Source: Aneurinibacillus soli
GTDB taxonomy: Bacteria; Bacillota; Bacilli; Aneurinibacillales; Aneurinibacillaceae
Length of the DNA stretch: 64,000 nucleotides
NCBI RefSeq assembly: GCF_002355375.1
Contig: NZ_AP017312.1
Coordinates: forward strand, 3,596,501-3,660,500
Reading direction: 5' to 3'
Shown here: piece by piece, positions 34,627-44,743 of the stretch
Position numbering within the stretch: the first letter of the stretch is position 1
How the letters are laid out: each line of letters opens with the position of its first letter
Notes under the pieces: model-generated
What the model was told of the DNA's origin: nothing
The model's input: the letters and a program-made list of their open reading frames with translations, nothing else
Database searches by the model: none
Program-made: the position numbers and the translations under genes

Positions 34627-35190
34627 TCAAAATTCTCCATCATAAATCTTGGCGTACCGCTGCTGATAGTATACCGCACGCTGTACATAATGTCTCGTCT
34701 CCCCAAATGGGATGTTACTCACTGTTTCGAGGCGACCATCCCATCTTCCCTGGTCCAACCAGCGCTTCACATTGCCCGGTCCAGCATTATACGCTGCAAG
34801 TACCGCATATGGATTACGTTCAAACATCTCATACAAAAACGAAATGTACCACGTCCCAAGCATGATGTTTACATCCGGCTCGTCCAAATACTCAGACGCC
34901 ATCGGAGACAGCTTGGCCTGCTTGATCGCCCAATCCGCTGTGGCTGGCATGACCTGCATAAGTCCGACTGCACCCTTTTTGGAAATGCGCTTTTTGTCAA
35001 ACTTTGACTCAATCTGGATAACCGCCATAATCAAATACGGATCAACGTTATACTGACTGGCTGACTTCCGAATTTCTTCTTTATAATACACCGGGTACAT
35101 CAATTTCCACGTCCACGGCGCATCAAGCAAAATAAAAATCACCAGTAACGTAGCAAACAATGCCAGTTTTTTGCGTGTCATCCATTTCAT
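34627..35190 (-). CDS. Membrane-anchored lytic transglycosylase (SLT domain)
   Basis: 187 residues. One N-terminal membrane segment (about 7-25) then an SLT goose-lysozyme domain: catalytic Glu in AVIQIESKFDK (about residue 59), GAVGLMQVMPATADWA, YLDEPDVNIMLGTWY, AAYNAGPGNVKRWL. It cleaves the MurNAc-GlcNAc bond of peptidoglycan. Start ATG 35190 overlaps the coaE stop by 4 bases (ATGA), so it is translationally coupled to coaE. This operon pairing is common in Paenibacillaceae. Confidence 0.92.
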   Translation of the reverse strand: MKWMTRKKLALFATLLVIFILLDAPWTWKLMYPVYYKEEIRKSASQYNVDPYLIMAVIQIESKFDKKRISKKGAVGLMQVMPATADWAIKQAKLSPMASEYLDEPDVNIMLGTWYISFLYEMFERNPYAVLAAYNAGPGNVKRWLDQGRWDGRLETVSNIPFGETRHYVQRAVYYQQRYAKIYDGEF

Positions 35191-35795
35191 CTGTGCTGCT
35201 CGTCCTCTGTGCGTAGCCGCTCCACCAGTTCATTCACCTGTCGTTCTGTCTCTGTAAGCGTGCCACTGTTGTCAATCACATCATGCGCGCGTGCTACCTT
35301 TTCCGCGATGGGCATCTGCGAGGCGATTCGCCCTTGGGCATCCTCCTCTGAGAAGCCGTTACGCGCAATCAGACGCGCAAGTTGCTGCTCTTCCGTGCAC
35401 GATACAACCACAACACGCTCGACCATATACTCAAGCTTTGACTCATACAGCAGGGGAATATCGAGCACAATCAAACGAATACCTTCCCGATCCGCTTCCT
35501 CGGCCAGCTCCCGCATCCGACTTCGTACAGCCGGGTGAACAATCCCATTAAGCACGCGCCGCGCTTCTTCATCCGCAAAGACGATCTGTCCAAGCTTGAT
35601 ACGATCAATTTGCCGGTCGGGCAACAAAATATCCTGTCCAAAATAATCAATAATAAGAGACCAGGCAGCTTCGCCTGGCCGAACAACGTCACGTGCAATC
35701 ACGTCTGCATCAACGATACGAGCCCCGCGCTCTGCTAACATGCGAGACACGGTACTTTTGCCGCAGGCGATGCTCCCGGTCAATCCAATCCTCAT
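35187..35795 (-). CDS. coaE: Dephospho-CoA kinase
   Basis: 202 residues; last step of coenzyme A synthesis. P-loop GLTGSIACGKSTVSRML at residues 4-20, then GARIVDADVIARDVV, HPAVRSRM, LDIPLLYE. Length is normal. ATG 35795 was chosen as the family start; GAGAGAG/GAACG precedes it, with an earlier frame opening lacking a start signal. It sits between ytaF (17-base gap) and the transglycosylase gene. Confidence 0.96.
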   Translation of the reverse strand: MRIGLTGSIACGKSTVSRMLAERGARIVDADVIARDVVRPGEAAWSLIIDYFGQDILLPDRQIDRIKLGQIVFADEEARRVLNGIVHPAVRSRMRELAEEADREGIRLIVLDIPLLYESKLEYMVERVVVVSCTEEQQLARLIARNGFSEEDAQGRIASQMPIAEKVARAHDVIDNSGTLTETERQVNELVERLRTEDEQHR

Positions 35796-35811
35796 CGTTC
35801 TCCTCTCTCTC

Positions 35812-36480
35812 TTACAACAATTTAAAAAGTCCACACAAAATAAGCAGAATACCGGGCACATACGTCATCCGCTTCATCCACCCGGCATTCGAATAGACAA
35901 ATCCGAGTTTAAGGCCGGATAGAATAAACACACAGCTCGCCGCACCAATCAACAGCGCCGTTAGCCATGGTGTGTACCCCATCAAAGCAGCTCCAATTCC
36001 GGCCCCGAACGCATCTAGTGATAGCGCCAGCCCAAGAAACATCGCTTCTACCCCGGAAATCGTCCCAGAATGGTCAAGATCGGCTTTCGTAGGCCGTTTC
36101 AAAATTTGAATCACAAGCCCGAGAGATTTAATTTCAATCGCCAGTACAGACTGCGGGTTCATTCCCTCCACAGCAAGAATCGGCTCTTCCTCTGCTTCTG
36201 CACTGCTATTTTGCTGGCTTCGGATGTTATACATCGCCCACAGCCCGATTCCAATCAGAATCGCTCCTCCGATGTAATGCGTAACCGACGGTGCCAGAAA
36301 ATACGCCAGCCAGCCTCCAATATACATCGCGATTAGAATAACGAAAGCCGAACATGCAGTAATAATCACGACCGAATGCACCGGAATTTTGATCCGTCGC
36401 ATCCCATATGTGATGCCAACGCCGAATCCGTCAATACTGACGGCAATCGCAAGCATCAGTAGTGAGAAAATATGAAGCAC
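35812..36480 (-). CDS. ytaF: Sporulation membrane protein YtaF (MntP-like)
   Basis: 222 residues, six membrane segments in two related halves. Conserved acidic pairs lie in segment 1 (AVSIDGFGVG) and the mirrored segment (LALSLDAFGAGIG), as in MntP-type metal exporters. A variable hydrophilic loop (80-120) separates the halves. Start GTG 36480 follows GGGGGAA. Location between mutM and coaE is that of Bacillus ytaF, a gene linked to sporulation. Transport substrate is unknown; manganese is a guess from the family. Confidence 0.9.
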   Translation of the reverse strand: MLHIFSLLMLAIAVSIDGFGVGITYGMRRIKIPVHSVVIITACSAFVILIAMYIGGWLAYFLAPSVTHYIGGAILIGIGLWAMYNIRSQQNSSAEAEEEPILAVEGMNPQSVLAIEIKSLGLVIQILKRPTKADLDHSGTISGVEAMFLGLALSLDAFGAGIGAALMGYTPWLTALLIGAASCVFILSGLKLGFVYSNAGWMKRMTYVPGILLILCGLFKLL

Positions 36481-36563
36481 CTTTTGTTCCCCCTTCCCCG
36501 AATCAGCCTGGTTGTGTATAGGCGCTTCCTACACTATATGAAAAGGGGGAGAAGGGGTGCTTG

Positions 36564-37394
36564 TTAGTTTCGGGGCTGGCAGTTCGGGCAGGTATGGGTT
36601 CCTCGTCCGCCGACAACCGACTTTTCAATCGGTGCACCACAGACTACACACGGCTCACCGGTACGGCCATATGCTTTAAGCGTATGCTGGAAGTTCCCAG
36701 ATTCCCCCTGCCCGTTCACATACGACTTGATTGAGGACCCCCCCAGTTCAATCGACTGTTCGAGAATGACAATAATATGCTGATGCAGAAGCCTCCACTG
36801 CTCATCGGTCAGTTCAGTCGGAAGCTTCTCCGGATGCACGCCTGCTGCAAACAGCACCTCATCAACATATATATTCCCAAGTCCGACCACAATTTCCTGA
36901 TTTAGCAGAAGGGACTTAATTTTTGTCCGGCGGCGGATCATACGCTGCTTCAGCTCGTCCGGCGTGAAAGCTGGATCAAAGGGCTCTGGTCCAAGCTTAT
37001 GAAGCGGCGGTCCCGCTTCCTCTAAGCCAAGCGGGAACAAATGCATGGTGCCAAACGTCCGCACATCCCGATAACGCAGCTCGGTACCGTCTGTAAAATG
37101 AAAAATCACATGTGTATGCTTCTCTACTTCCTCATCTGCCCGATACAGTCCATAACGCCCTTCCATTCGCAAATGAGAGACGAGCACGACATGATCCATA
37201 TAAAACAGCAGAAACTTCCCACGGCGTCCAATATCGCGAATAGTCTGTCCCCGGAGCTCTTCGACAAACTGTCTGGCATCATCCGGCGCTTTAATCATAC
37301 GTGCAAGCCCGACCGTTACCTTCGCAATCTGCTTGCCCACTACAAGGCGGGCAAGCGTACGCCGGACGTTCTCTACTTCTGGTAATTCCGGCAT
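36564..37394 (-). CDS. mutM: Formamidopyrimidine-DNA glycosylase
   Basis: 276 residues. Catalytic Pro1-Glu2 (PELPEVENVRR after removal of Met), helix-two-turns-helix with NIYVDEVLFAAGVHP, and C-terminal zinc finger CVVCGAP..CPNCQ. It removes 8-oxoguanine and formamidopyrimidines. GAAGGA precedes ATG 37394; polA ends 18 bases upstream, so the two DNA-repair genes share an operon. Confidence 0.97.
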   Translation of the reverse strand: MPELPEVENVRRTLARLVVGKQIAKVTVGLARMIKAPDDARQFVEELRGQTIRDIGRRGKFLLFYMDHVVLVSHLRMEGRYGLYRADEEVEKHTHVIFHFTDGTELRYRDVRTFGTMHLFPLGLEEAGPPLHKLGPEPFDPAFTPDELKQRMIRRRTKIKSLLLNQEIVVGLGNIYVDEVLFAAGVHPEKLPTELTDEQWRLLHQHIIVILEQSIELGGSSIKSYVNGQGESGNFQHTLKAYGRTGEPCVVCGAPIEKSVVGGRGTHTCPNCQPRN

Positions 37395-37412
37395 GAGTAT
37401 CCTTCTTTCCTG

Positions 37413-40061
37413 TTATTTCGCTTCATACCAGCTTGGTCCATAGTTCACATCGACTTTAAGTGGAACGTCAAGCACAAGCGCACTCTCCATCACCTCAGGA
37501 ACGAGGCGGCACATCACGTCAAGTTCGTGCTCGGGCACTTCAAAGATAAGTTCATCGTGTACCTGAAGGAGCATCCGGCTTGCAAGCTGTGCCTCTTCCA
37601 TCCGCTTCGCCATGTTTACCATCGCTAGCTTAATAATATCGGCAGCGGTTCCTTGGATCGGTGTATTCATGGCCGTTCGTTCCGCAAAGCTGCGCAAATT
37701 GAAATTACGACTGTTAATGTCCGGCAGGTAGCGACGGCGTGAAAGCAATGTCGTCACATAACCGGCTTTTTTCGCTTCCAGCACACTTGTTTCCATATAA
37801 CGCTTTACTCCCTGGAATACAGCAAAATAGCGTTCAATAAACTCAGCGGCCTGCTTGCGGGTAATGTTCAGATTTTGCGACAATCCGTAGTCACTGATGC
37901 CATATACAATCCCGAAATTCACCGCCTTTGCCTGACGGCGCATGAGCGACGTCACGTCTTCCTGTGCCACACCGAATACATCAGCAGCTGTTCGGGTATG
38001 GATGTCCGCTCCTTCCTGGAACGCTTTGATCAAATTCTCATCTCGCGCAATGTGAGCCAGAATACGCAGTTCGATCTGCGAATAGTCGGCAGAAAGAATA
38101 TACCAGCCCGGCTCTGACGGCACGAATGCTTGCCGGATACGGCGGCCTTCTTCGAGCCGGATCGGGATGTTCTGCAAATTCGGCTCGGTACTGCTCAGGC
38201 GGCCCGTTGCCGTTACTGCCTGATTGAACGAAGTATGAATTTTGCTTGTATCCGGACGGATTTCTTTTTTCAGCCCCTCAATATATGTGGACTGTAACTT
38301 ACCCAGCTGGCGGAATTCAAGAATGAGCGGAATGATTTCATGTGTATGCTCAAGTTTCTCCAGCACATCCGCACTTGTGGAATAGCCAGTCTTTGTTTTT
38401 TTATAAACCGGAAGCTGCAGTTTATCAAACAAGATTTCACCTAATTGTTTTGGGGAATTAATGTTGAATTCCACGCCAGCCAGCTCATAAATGCCGACAG
38501 TCAGAGAAGACAGCTTCTCAAGAAGTACACGTCCCATCTCATCCAGACGTGCGCGCTCTACCTGTACACCGCGCTTCTCCATATCGCCCAGCACTGTCGC
38601 AAGCGGTAGTTCAAGATCATAAAATAGTTCGCACACGCTCTCTTCTTTCATCGCCTGCTCCATCCGGTCATGCAGGCGGTATACCGCATCCGCCTTGCGA
38701 ACGATGTGCAACCCAAGCTTATCCTCGTCTGGAATGCTACGCTTCGCACCCTTGCCGTATACTGCTTCATCGGACGGAAGTCCCATCTGATAGCGGGCTG
38801 CGATATCGCTCAGTTGATGGTTCGTCTCAGACGGATTGCTCACATATGAGGCAAGCATCGCATCAAAACAAATTCCTTCAAGGGTGATGTTCTGCCACGC
38901 AAGCGCTACCTGGCTGCGCTTAGCATCATATACCCACTTTTTCTGCGCGGAATCAGCTAACCAGTCCGTAAGCGTAGGCCAGTTCATCTCCGCAAATGGT
39001 ACATACAGGCGAACATCTTCTCCTGCAATTCCAATACCGAGCACAGGCGCGCCATGATAATTATCGCCATCTACTTCTACGACTACTGCCATCGGAGATA
39101 CGAGCTTTGCTCCCCACTCATCCCGATTCGCTTCGGTAATCGTTACGTACGCGATTTCCTCTCCGCTTGCTGCCCCACTCTCATTCGCTTCCGCTTCATT
39201 CATACCCAGACGCTCAAGCAACGATTTGAAAGCGAAGCGTTCAAACACAGGCGCGACTTTCTCTGCTACATATGCTGCATATGCTGTATTTTCCAGCGTA
39301 ATCGCAAGCGGTGCCTCGCGAAGAATCGTGGCCAGCTCTTTGCTCATACGTGCATCATCTGCATGCGCTGCGATTTTTTCCTGCAGTTTCTTTCCTTTCA
39401 CTTCGGATGCATGAGCGAGCACATCTTCCACTGTACCGAATTCATGCAACAGCTTGAGAGCCGTCTTCTCTCCTACCCCTGGAATACCCGGAATATTATC
39501 AGATGTATCACCCATTAGCCCTTTCAGATCAATAATCTGTACAGGTGTAAGCTGGTATTTGTCCATAATTTCCTGTGGAGAATACAGCTCGGTTTCACTA
39601 ATTCCCTTGCGTGTCAGGGCGACTTTCGTCCGATCAGACACAAGCTGTAGCATGTCTTTGTCACCCGATACAATGAGCGTACTATACCCGTTTGCTTCCG
39701 CCTGCGCGGACATCGTACCGATAATATCATCTGCTTCATAGCCTGGAAGCTCGTAATGTGCAATGCTGAATGCATCAAGTAACTCTTTCATAAGCGGGAA
39801 CTGCGCGGATAGCTCGCCCGGTGTTTTCTGACGTGTTCCTTTATAATCTTTATACCCCTCTGTACGGAACGTGACCTTACCTGCATCAAAGGCGACCAGT
39901 ACATGGGTAGGCTTTTCTTCTTCCAGTATACGCATGAGCATCATCGTAAATCCATATACTGCATTCGTATACAGTCCTTCGTTGTTCGTCAACAACGGAA
40001 GAGCATAGAACGCACGATTGGCAATGCTGTTCCCGTCAATAATAATTAATTTTTTTTCCAT
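37413..40061 (-). CDS. polA: DNA polymerase I
   Basis: 882 residues. N-terminal 5'-3' exonuclease (1-290: LIIIDGNSIANRAF, GYEADDIIGTM, SGDKDMLQL). The middle domain (300-470) is 3'-5' exonuclease-like but the metal-binding D-x-E motif is replaced (VVEVDGDNYHG), so proofreading is absent, as in Geobacillus Pol I. The polymerase domain has motif A SADYSQIELRILAHIA, the O helix RRQAKAVNFGIVYG and motif C LQVHDELIFEVP. Used in Okazaki fragment maturation and repair. Start ATG 40061 follows GGGACG weakly. Downstream: mutM. Confidence 0.97.
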   Translation of the reverse strand: MEKKLIIIDGNSIANRAFYALPLLTNNEGLYTNAVYGFTMMLMRILEEEKPTHVLVAFDAGKVTFRTEGYKDYKGTRQKTPGELSAQFPLMKELLDAFSIAHYELPGYEADDIIGTMSAQAEANGYSTLIVSGDKDMLQLVSDRTKVALTRKGISETELYSPQEIMDKYQLTPVQIIDLKGLMGDTSDNIPGIPGVGEKTALKLLHEFGTVEDVLAHASEVKGKKLQEKIAAHADDARMSKELATILREAPLAITLENTAYAAYVAEKVAPVFERFAFKSLLERLGMNEAEANESGAASGEEIAYVTITEANRDEWGAKLVSPMAVVVEVDGDNYHGAPVLGIGIAGEDVRLYVPFAEMNWPTLTDWLADSAQKKWVYDAKRSQVALAWQNITLEGICFDAMLASYVSNPSETNHQLSDIAARYQMGLPSDEAVYGKGAKRSIPDEDKLGLHIVRKADAVYRLHDRMEQAMKEESVCELFYDLELPLATVLGDMEKRGVQVERARLDEMGRVLLEKLSSLTVGIYELAGVEFNINSPKQLGEILFDKLQLPVYKKTKTGYSTSADVLEKLEHTHEIIPLILEFRQLGKLQSTYIEGLKKEIRPDTSKIHTSFNQAVTATGRLSSTEPNLQNIPIRLEEGRRIRQAFVPSEPGWYILSADYSQIELRILAHIARDENLIKAFQEGADIHTRTAADVFGVAQEDVTSLMRRQAKAVNFGIVYGISDYGLSQNLNITRKQAAEFIERYFAVFQGVKRYMETSVLEAKKAGYVTTLLSRRRYLPDINSRNFNLRSFAERTAMNTPIQGTAADIIKLAMVNMAKRMEEAQLASRMLLQVHDELIFEVPEHELDVMCRLVPEVMESALVLDVPLKVDVNYGPSWYEAK

Positions 40062-40150
40062 TCAACCACGTCCCATCTCTTTCCCATTCGAAAGTATGTA
40101 TGGTGTTATCATACCATACACTTTTTGTTGAATCGACCACGCTTGGATTC

Positions 40151-40198
40151 AAAAAAAGCGATCTCACTCGTCATCGTAGACGTTTGGAGATCGCTCTT
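40151..40198 (-). terminator. Terminator after the SPFH gene
   Basis: GAGCGATCTC and GAGATCGCT pair around a 20-base loop, followed by seven Us on the minus strand; it separates the SPFH gene from polA. Confidence 0.87.
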
Positions 40199-40209
40199 TC
40201 TCATGTTTC

Positions 40210-41037
40210 CTATTTCGTTACATTCACAAACGGTACAGCACCGCCTGTTGTGCTTGGTAGCTTGCCGTCCCATTTCTCGATGGCTTTTAATTGTGCTTCG
40301 ATCTCACGCAGCTTTACAAGCTCTGGCGTCACTTCCTGCTTCTGCAAGCGCAGGGCAGCAGCCGCTGCTTCTGCCTGTGTAATCGTCTGCTCTTTTTCAA
40401 TCTTAATGCGGTTAAGATCAAGATTTGATTTCAGTGCCTGTTGTTCAGCAATCTGCTTCTGTTCGATCGCTTTATTGAATTCATCGCTAAACTTAAATTC
40501 AGTAATATTAATTTCATCGAGTACCATATGATACGTAGCCAGTTTCTTTGCAAGAAGTTCTTTTACCTGCTGGCTTACTTCAGAACGCTTAGAGATGAGC
40601 TGTTCAGCCGTGTAGCGAGCTGTAACTGCCTTCAGCGCTTCCCCGATTGCCGGATCAACAATCCGACTTTTAAAATCAAGCCCAACATTTTGGTACAGCT
40701 TGTTGGCATGACTCGGGTCAATATGGAAGTTAACGGCCATTGTAGTCGTCACAATCTGTAAGTCTTTCGAAGCCGCTGATGCCTGGCTTTCGGCTTTTTG
40801 CACCCGCACTTCCATCGGAACAATCTCCTGGACAAACGGAATTTTAAAATGCAGCCCTTCTTCAAACAGCTTATCCTGTACCGCTCCGAGCTGAACAATA
40901 ATCCCTCTTGTGCCCGGTTGCACGACTGTAAATGCCTGCGAGAGCAATCCAAGCACAAGAACGAGAGGAATCCCCCACTTTATTGCTTTTGTAACTCCCG
41001 GTGGTCCCTCCATCTTCACGACATTACTGCTCATCAT
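40210..41037 (-). CDS. Prohibitin-like SPFH/Band 7 membrane protein
   Basis: 275 residues. One N-terminal membrane segment (about 18-40), the SPFH domain (QPGTRGIIVQLGAVQDKLFEEGLHF to ~200) and a coiled-coil tail rich in Ala/Glu/Gln (NKAIEQKQIAEQQALKS). Such proteins make rings in membrane microdomains and can modulate membrane proteases. The start MMSSN (ATG 41037 or 41034) follows GAGGGGGAT. It lies between phoR and polA, a place where Bacillus has no such gene. Confidence 0.88.
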   Translation of the reverse strand: MMSSNVVKMEGPPGVTKAIKWGIPLVLVLGLLSQAFTVVQPGTRGIIVQLGAVQDKLFEEGLHFKIPFVQEIVPMEVRVQKAESQASAASKDLQIVTTTMAVNFHIDPSHANKLYQNVGLDFKSRIVDPAIGEALKAVTARYTAEQLISKRSEVSQQVKELLAKKLATYHMVLDEINITEFKFSDEFNKAIEQKQIAEQQALKSNLDLNRIKIEKEQTITQAEAAAAALRLQKQEVTPELVKLREIEAQLKAIEKWDGKLPSTTGGAVPFVNVTK

Positions 41038-41093
41038 GCATCCCCCTCTATATTATGTCTTATGGATACATACGTGGGGATCTGGAAAAAGTT

Positions 41094-42872
41094 TCAGGAA
41101 TGTTCAATCTGGCGCTTTGGAAGTTGTACAGTGAATACCGTCCCTTCTTCTTCACGGCTCTCTACAGTGATCATGCCATGATGAGACTCGACCAGATGCT
41201 TGACGATTGCAAGACCAAGCCCTGTTCCACCTGACTCACGTGAGCGTGCCTTATCAACACGATAGAAGCGCTCAAAAATGCGAGTCAAATGCTCAGCCGG
41301 AATCCCAATCCCTGTATCACTCACTTTGAGCTCAACCTGGTTTACCCCGGCATCTTCTACTGTAATCGTCACTTCTCCGCCCTCCGGTGTATACAGAATG
41401 GCATTGCTGACGAGATTCAATACAACCTGCTGCAGACGATCCCGGTCTCCATCGAGTATACATGAAATGGAAAGCGGAAGATAAATCGTAATATCTCGAG
41501 CACGCGCTTCTTCCCGTACAAGGCGCACTGTCTCATGTACCAGTTGTACGAGGTCAACCGTTTCAAATTTAAGCGGCATTTTTTTCTGCTCGATTTTGGA
41601 CAGATCAAGAATATCTGTAACCAGACGATTCAAACGATCGCTTTCTTCATTGATAATCGTTAAGAAAGTACGACTGATCTCCGGGTCCTCCAACGCTCCA
41701 TCAAGAAGCGTCTCCGAAAATCCTTTAATAGACGTAATCGGCGTGCGCAGTTCATGCGACACATTTGCTACAAATTCACTGCGCATTTTCTCTAGGCGAC
41801 GAATGGACGTAATGTCATGAAGAAGCACAATGACGCCTTTCACATGCCCGTCTTCACTGGCATATGCCCCAAGGTGAACATCCAAAATGCGCTCTTCTGG
41901 ATAATACAGATGAATTTCTTCTCGCATCTTTCCCCCTGTTTCAAAACAGCGGTCAATAAACATACTAAGTCCGGAATTTTTGCCTACCTCTTGATGCAAG
42001 TGCCCGATATATTTCCGGACATCATGACCCAGAATTTCCTCGACTGCGACATTCATCATCACAATCCGACGCGTGTCACTAATGAGCATCACACCACTGA
42101 CCATGTTGTTCAGAATGCCTTCTAACCGCTTCTCGTTTTCCTGAATGGCCGACATCTGCTGTTCGAGGCTGAGCGCCATGGAATTGATTGCCTGCGCAAG
42201 CTGCCCGATCTCTCCCTTCGCACGGGTGGCAATTCGACTTCGGAATTGCTTGCGTGTAATATCACGGGCTACACGGGTAATCTCTTCGATTGGCTGTGTG
42301 ATACTTCTCGTAATGCGCGTACTAATAAAACTGTACAGCAGAAGCACAAGTACGAGTACCCCTGTAAGACTTAACCACAGATTGCGTACGGTTTCCTGCA
42401 CTTTCGTAATTTTAATCGCAATGCGAACAAGCCCTTCAAGCTTCCCGTTCTGCTTCAACGGAACCGCTACGTACATCATGTCGTAATTCATCGTTGCACT
42501 ATAACGGATCGCATGTCCGGTTCCCGTTCGAAGTGCTTCCCGAATCTCTGGCCGGTTCAGGTGATTCGGCAGTGTAGCCGGTGAATGATCAGAGTCAGAG
42601 AGTACTTTTCCGTTCTGTGCCAGCACAGTAATACGCGCTCCGAGCTGCTCCGCAAACTGCTTCATTCTGATGCCCAGCACATCTGGTTTCTTATACAGCT
42701 GACCATATACGATATCATCAGCAATTAGGTGAACTTCTGTTGTGAGGTGCTTTTCCAACACATCAATATAAATAGACTGCACCAGCTTCGCTGTATAAAG
42801 GCCAAGCGTTACTAAAAGCGATACAATAATTAATAAAAAAACAACGTTCAAGCGGATGCGAAAACTTTGCAT
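41094..42872 (-). CDS. phoR: Phosphate sensor histidine kinase PhoR
   Basis: 592 residues. Two membrane segments (about 10-30 and 165-185) with an extracytoplasmic sensor between, HAMP (ITQPIEEITRVARDI), PAS (about 245-345), HisKA with phosphoacceptor His in FVANVSHELRTPITSIKG, and HATPase with NLVSNAILYTPEGG, DTGIGIP, GTGLGLAIVKHL. It phosphorylates PhoP in phosphate limitation. Start ATG 42872 lies 1 base after the phoP stop. Identity rests on gene order (mdh-phoP-phoR-polA) as well as the domain plan. Confidence 0.92.
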   Translation of the reverse strand: MQSFRIRLNVVFLLIIVSLLVTLGLYTAKLVQSIYIDVLEKHLTTEVHLIADDIVYGQLYKKPDVLGIRMKQFAEQLGARITVLAQNGKVLSDSDHSPATLPNHLNRPEIREALRTGTGHAIRYSATMNYDMMYVAVPLKQNGKLEGLVRIAIKITKVQETVRNLWLSLTGVLVLVLLLYSFISTRITRSITQPIEEITRVARDITRKQFRSRIATRAKGEIGQLAQAINSMALSLEQQMSAIQENEKRLEGILNNMVSGVMLISDTRRIVMMNVAVEEILGHDVRKYIGHLHQEVGKNSGLSMFIDRCFETGGKMREEIHLYYPEERILDVHLGAYASEDGHVKGVIVLLHDITSIRRLEKMRSEFVANVSHELRTPITSIKGFSETLLDGALEDPEISRTFLTIINEESDRLNRLVTDILDLSKIEQKKMPLKFETVDLVQLVHETVRLVREEARARDITIYLPLSISCILDGDRDRLQQVVLNLVSNAILYTPEGGEVTITVEDAGVNQVELKVSDTGIGIPAEHLTRIFERFYRVDKARSRESGGTGLGLAIVKHLVESHHGMITVESREEEGTVFTVQLPKRQIEHS

Positions 42873-42873
42873 G

Positions 42874-43581
42874 TTAGCCCTCTAACTTATAGCCCAAGCC
42901 GCGCACGGTTTTTATGTATTTAGGCTGCTTGGTGTCTTCCTCAATTTTTTCCCGCAGATGACTGATATGTACGTCTACGATACGAGAATCTCCGACAAAA
43001 TCATAATTCCAGACCGCATTCAACAGCTGATCCCGCGTCATCACACGTCCTGGATGAGCAGCCATGTATTGCAGCAGTTCGAATTCTTTTGGTGTCAGTT
43101 CGAGGCGTCTGTCTCCAAAAAACACTTCGTATTTTTCCGGATAAATACGCAGCTGGCCGAGCATAATTCCCTCTTCGCCCGCATCATCCTGTACATCTTT
43201 TTCCTGCGGCTGGCTGCGGCGCAAAATGGCCTTAATACGCGCCACGACTTCACGCGGGCTAAACGGCTTCGTCATATAGTCGTCTGCACCGAGCTCAAGC
43301 CCCAGAATTTTATCGAATTCTTCATCTTTAGCTGTCAGCATAAGGACTGGTGTATTGATCTTTTCCATGCGCAGCGTCTTACATACTTCCATGCCATCCA
43401 TCCCAGGCAGCATGACATCCAGTACAATGAGATCAAAATTTTCCATTTTGGCCATTTTAACCGCTGTCAGTCCATCCATTGCCTTACTAACTTCGAATCC
43501 CGCTTTTTGCAAGTTGAATTCCAGCAACGTCAAAATCGACTGCTCATCATCTACAATTAATAATTTTCTCACACTCGACAC
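42874..43581 (-). CDS. phoP: Phosphate regulon response regulator PhoP
   Basis: 235 residues. Receiver domain with phosphoacceptor Asp in FDLIVLDVMLPGMDG (about residue 54) and Lys in PVLMLTAKDEEFDKILGLELGADDY; C-terminal OmpR-type winged helix (ELTPKEFELLQYMAAHPGRV, RIVDVHISHLREKIEED). Controls phosphate uptake and cell-wall teichoic acid genes in Bacillus. Precedes phoR with 1-base spacing. Confidence 0.93.
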   Translation of the reverse strand: MSSVRKLLIVDDEQSILTLLEFNLQKAGFEVSKAMDGLTAVKMAKMENFDLIVLDVMLPGMDGMEVCKTLRMEKINTPVLMLTAKDEEFDKILGLELGADDYMTKPFSPREVVARIKAILRRSQPQEKDVQDDAGEEGIMLGQLRIYPEKYEVFFGDRRLELTPKEFELLQYMAAHPGRVMTRDQLLNAVWNYDFVGDSRIVDVHISHLREKIEEDTKQPKYIKTVRGLGYKLEG

Positions 43582-43645
43582 CCTTAGTTTTCAAATTTCT
43601 CAAGCTCTTTCTCATGCTCATCATACCAATATTTTGGACAAGAAA

Positions 43646-43680
43646 AAAGAGCCCGGGTTTAATACCCAGACCCTTTATAT
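43646..43680 (-). terminator. mdh terminator
   Basis: AAGGGTCTGGGT with ACCCGGGCTCTT, loop ATTAA, and TTTTTTC on the minus strand; it separates mdh from phoP. Confidence 0.8.
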
Positions 43681-43688
43681 GGCAAGAT

Positions 43689-44627
43689 TTACGCCAGTAC
43701 TGCCATTACGTTGCGAACTGCGTCAGCAGATTTATCAAGTGCTGCTTTTTCGTCAGCAGTAAGGTCAAGTTCGTATACTTTTTCAATACCGTCTTTGCCG
43801 AGCAGTGTCGGTACGCCAAGGTACAGATCGTTGTAGCCATATTCGCCTTCAAGGTATGCGATTGTTGGCAGAATACGTTTCTGGTCTTTGATGATTGCTT
43901 CTGCCATTTCCACGAGGGAAGCAGCTGGAGCGTAGTAAGCAGAACCGTTACCAAGCAGGTTAACGATCTCAGCACCACCGTTACGAGCACGGTCAACGAT
44001 TTGATCCAGACGGTCTTTCGGAATAAGTGTTTCGAGCGGGATGCCGCCAGCATAAGAGTAACGTACAAGCGGAACCATTGTGTCGCCATGACCACCAAGT
44101 ACGAAACCTGTTACGTCTTTTACAGATACGTTGAGTTCCATTGCAACGAATGTACGGAAACGTCCTGTGTCAAGCACACCGGATTGACCGATTACACGGT
44201 TTTTCGGGAAGCCTGTTGTTTTGAACAGTGTGTATGTCATCGCATCTACCGGGTTGGAGAGTACGAGGATAGTCGAATTCGGAGCGTATTTTTTGATTTG
44301 CTCACCTACAGATTTCATGATGCCTGCGTTTGTGTTCACAAGGTCATCACGGCTCATACCTGGTTTACGAGCAATACCTGCTGTTACGATTACCATATCA
44401 GCATCTTTGATATCCTCATAGTTAGCAGTACCTGTTACGCTAGCGTCGAAGCCTTGAACAGGGCCAGCTTCTGCCATATCAAGTGCTTTACCTTTTGTAG
44501 AGCTTTCCATTTGAGGGATATCAACGAGAACAACATCACCCAGTTCTTTTTGTGCAAGAAGGAATGCAGCAGTAGCACCTGTGAAACCTGAACCAATAAC
44601 AGCGATTTTTTTACGTGTAAAAGACAT
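43689..44627 (-). CDS. mdh: Malate dehydrogenase
   Basis: 312 residues. NAD-binding [18 protein letters not shown], acidic [10 protein letters not shown], substrate Arg in [14 protein letters not shown], catalytic Asp/His in [16 protein letters not shown] (LDH-like type used in Bacillus). Oxidises malate to oxaloacetate in the TCA cycle. ATG 44627 has AGGAGG 7 bases upstream. Third gene of citZ-icd-mdh; a stem at 44688-44722 lies between icd and mdh. Confidence 0.97.
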   Translation of the reverse strand: MSFTRKKIAVIGSGFTGATAAFLLAQKELGDVVLVDIPQMESSTKGKALDMAEAGPVQGFDASVTGTANYEDIKDADMVIVTAGIARKPGMSRDDLVNTNAGIMKSVGEQIKKYAPNSTILVLSNPVDAMTYTLFKTTGFPKNRVIGQSGVLDTGRFRTFVAMELNVSVKDVTGFVLGGHGDTMVPLVRYSYAGGIPLETLIPKDRLDQIVDRARNGGAEIVNLLGNGSAYYAPAASLVEMAEAIIKDQKRILPTIAYLEGEYGYNDLYLGVPTLLGKDGIEKVYELDLTADEKAALDKSADAVRNVMAVLA

Positions 44628-44687
44628 AGTTTTTCGCCTCCTGGTTGAATGGTATATATAGAACAAATTCAAAACACATATAGCAAA

Positions 44688-44722
44688 GGGGAAACGTATG
44701 CCTGAACGGTATGCGTTTCCCC
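44688..44722 (-). other. Stem-loop between icd and mdh
   Basis: GGGGAAACGCATACC pairs with GGTATACGTTTCCCC-like arm (GGCATACGTTTCCCC) across TTCA; only TTT follows, so it is likely a partial terminator or an mRNA-stability stem that sets the mdh:icd ratio. Confidence 0.6.
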
Positions 44723-44743
44723 ATGTAAAAGTAAGGATATGAA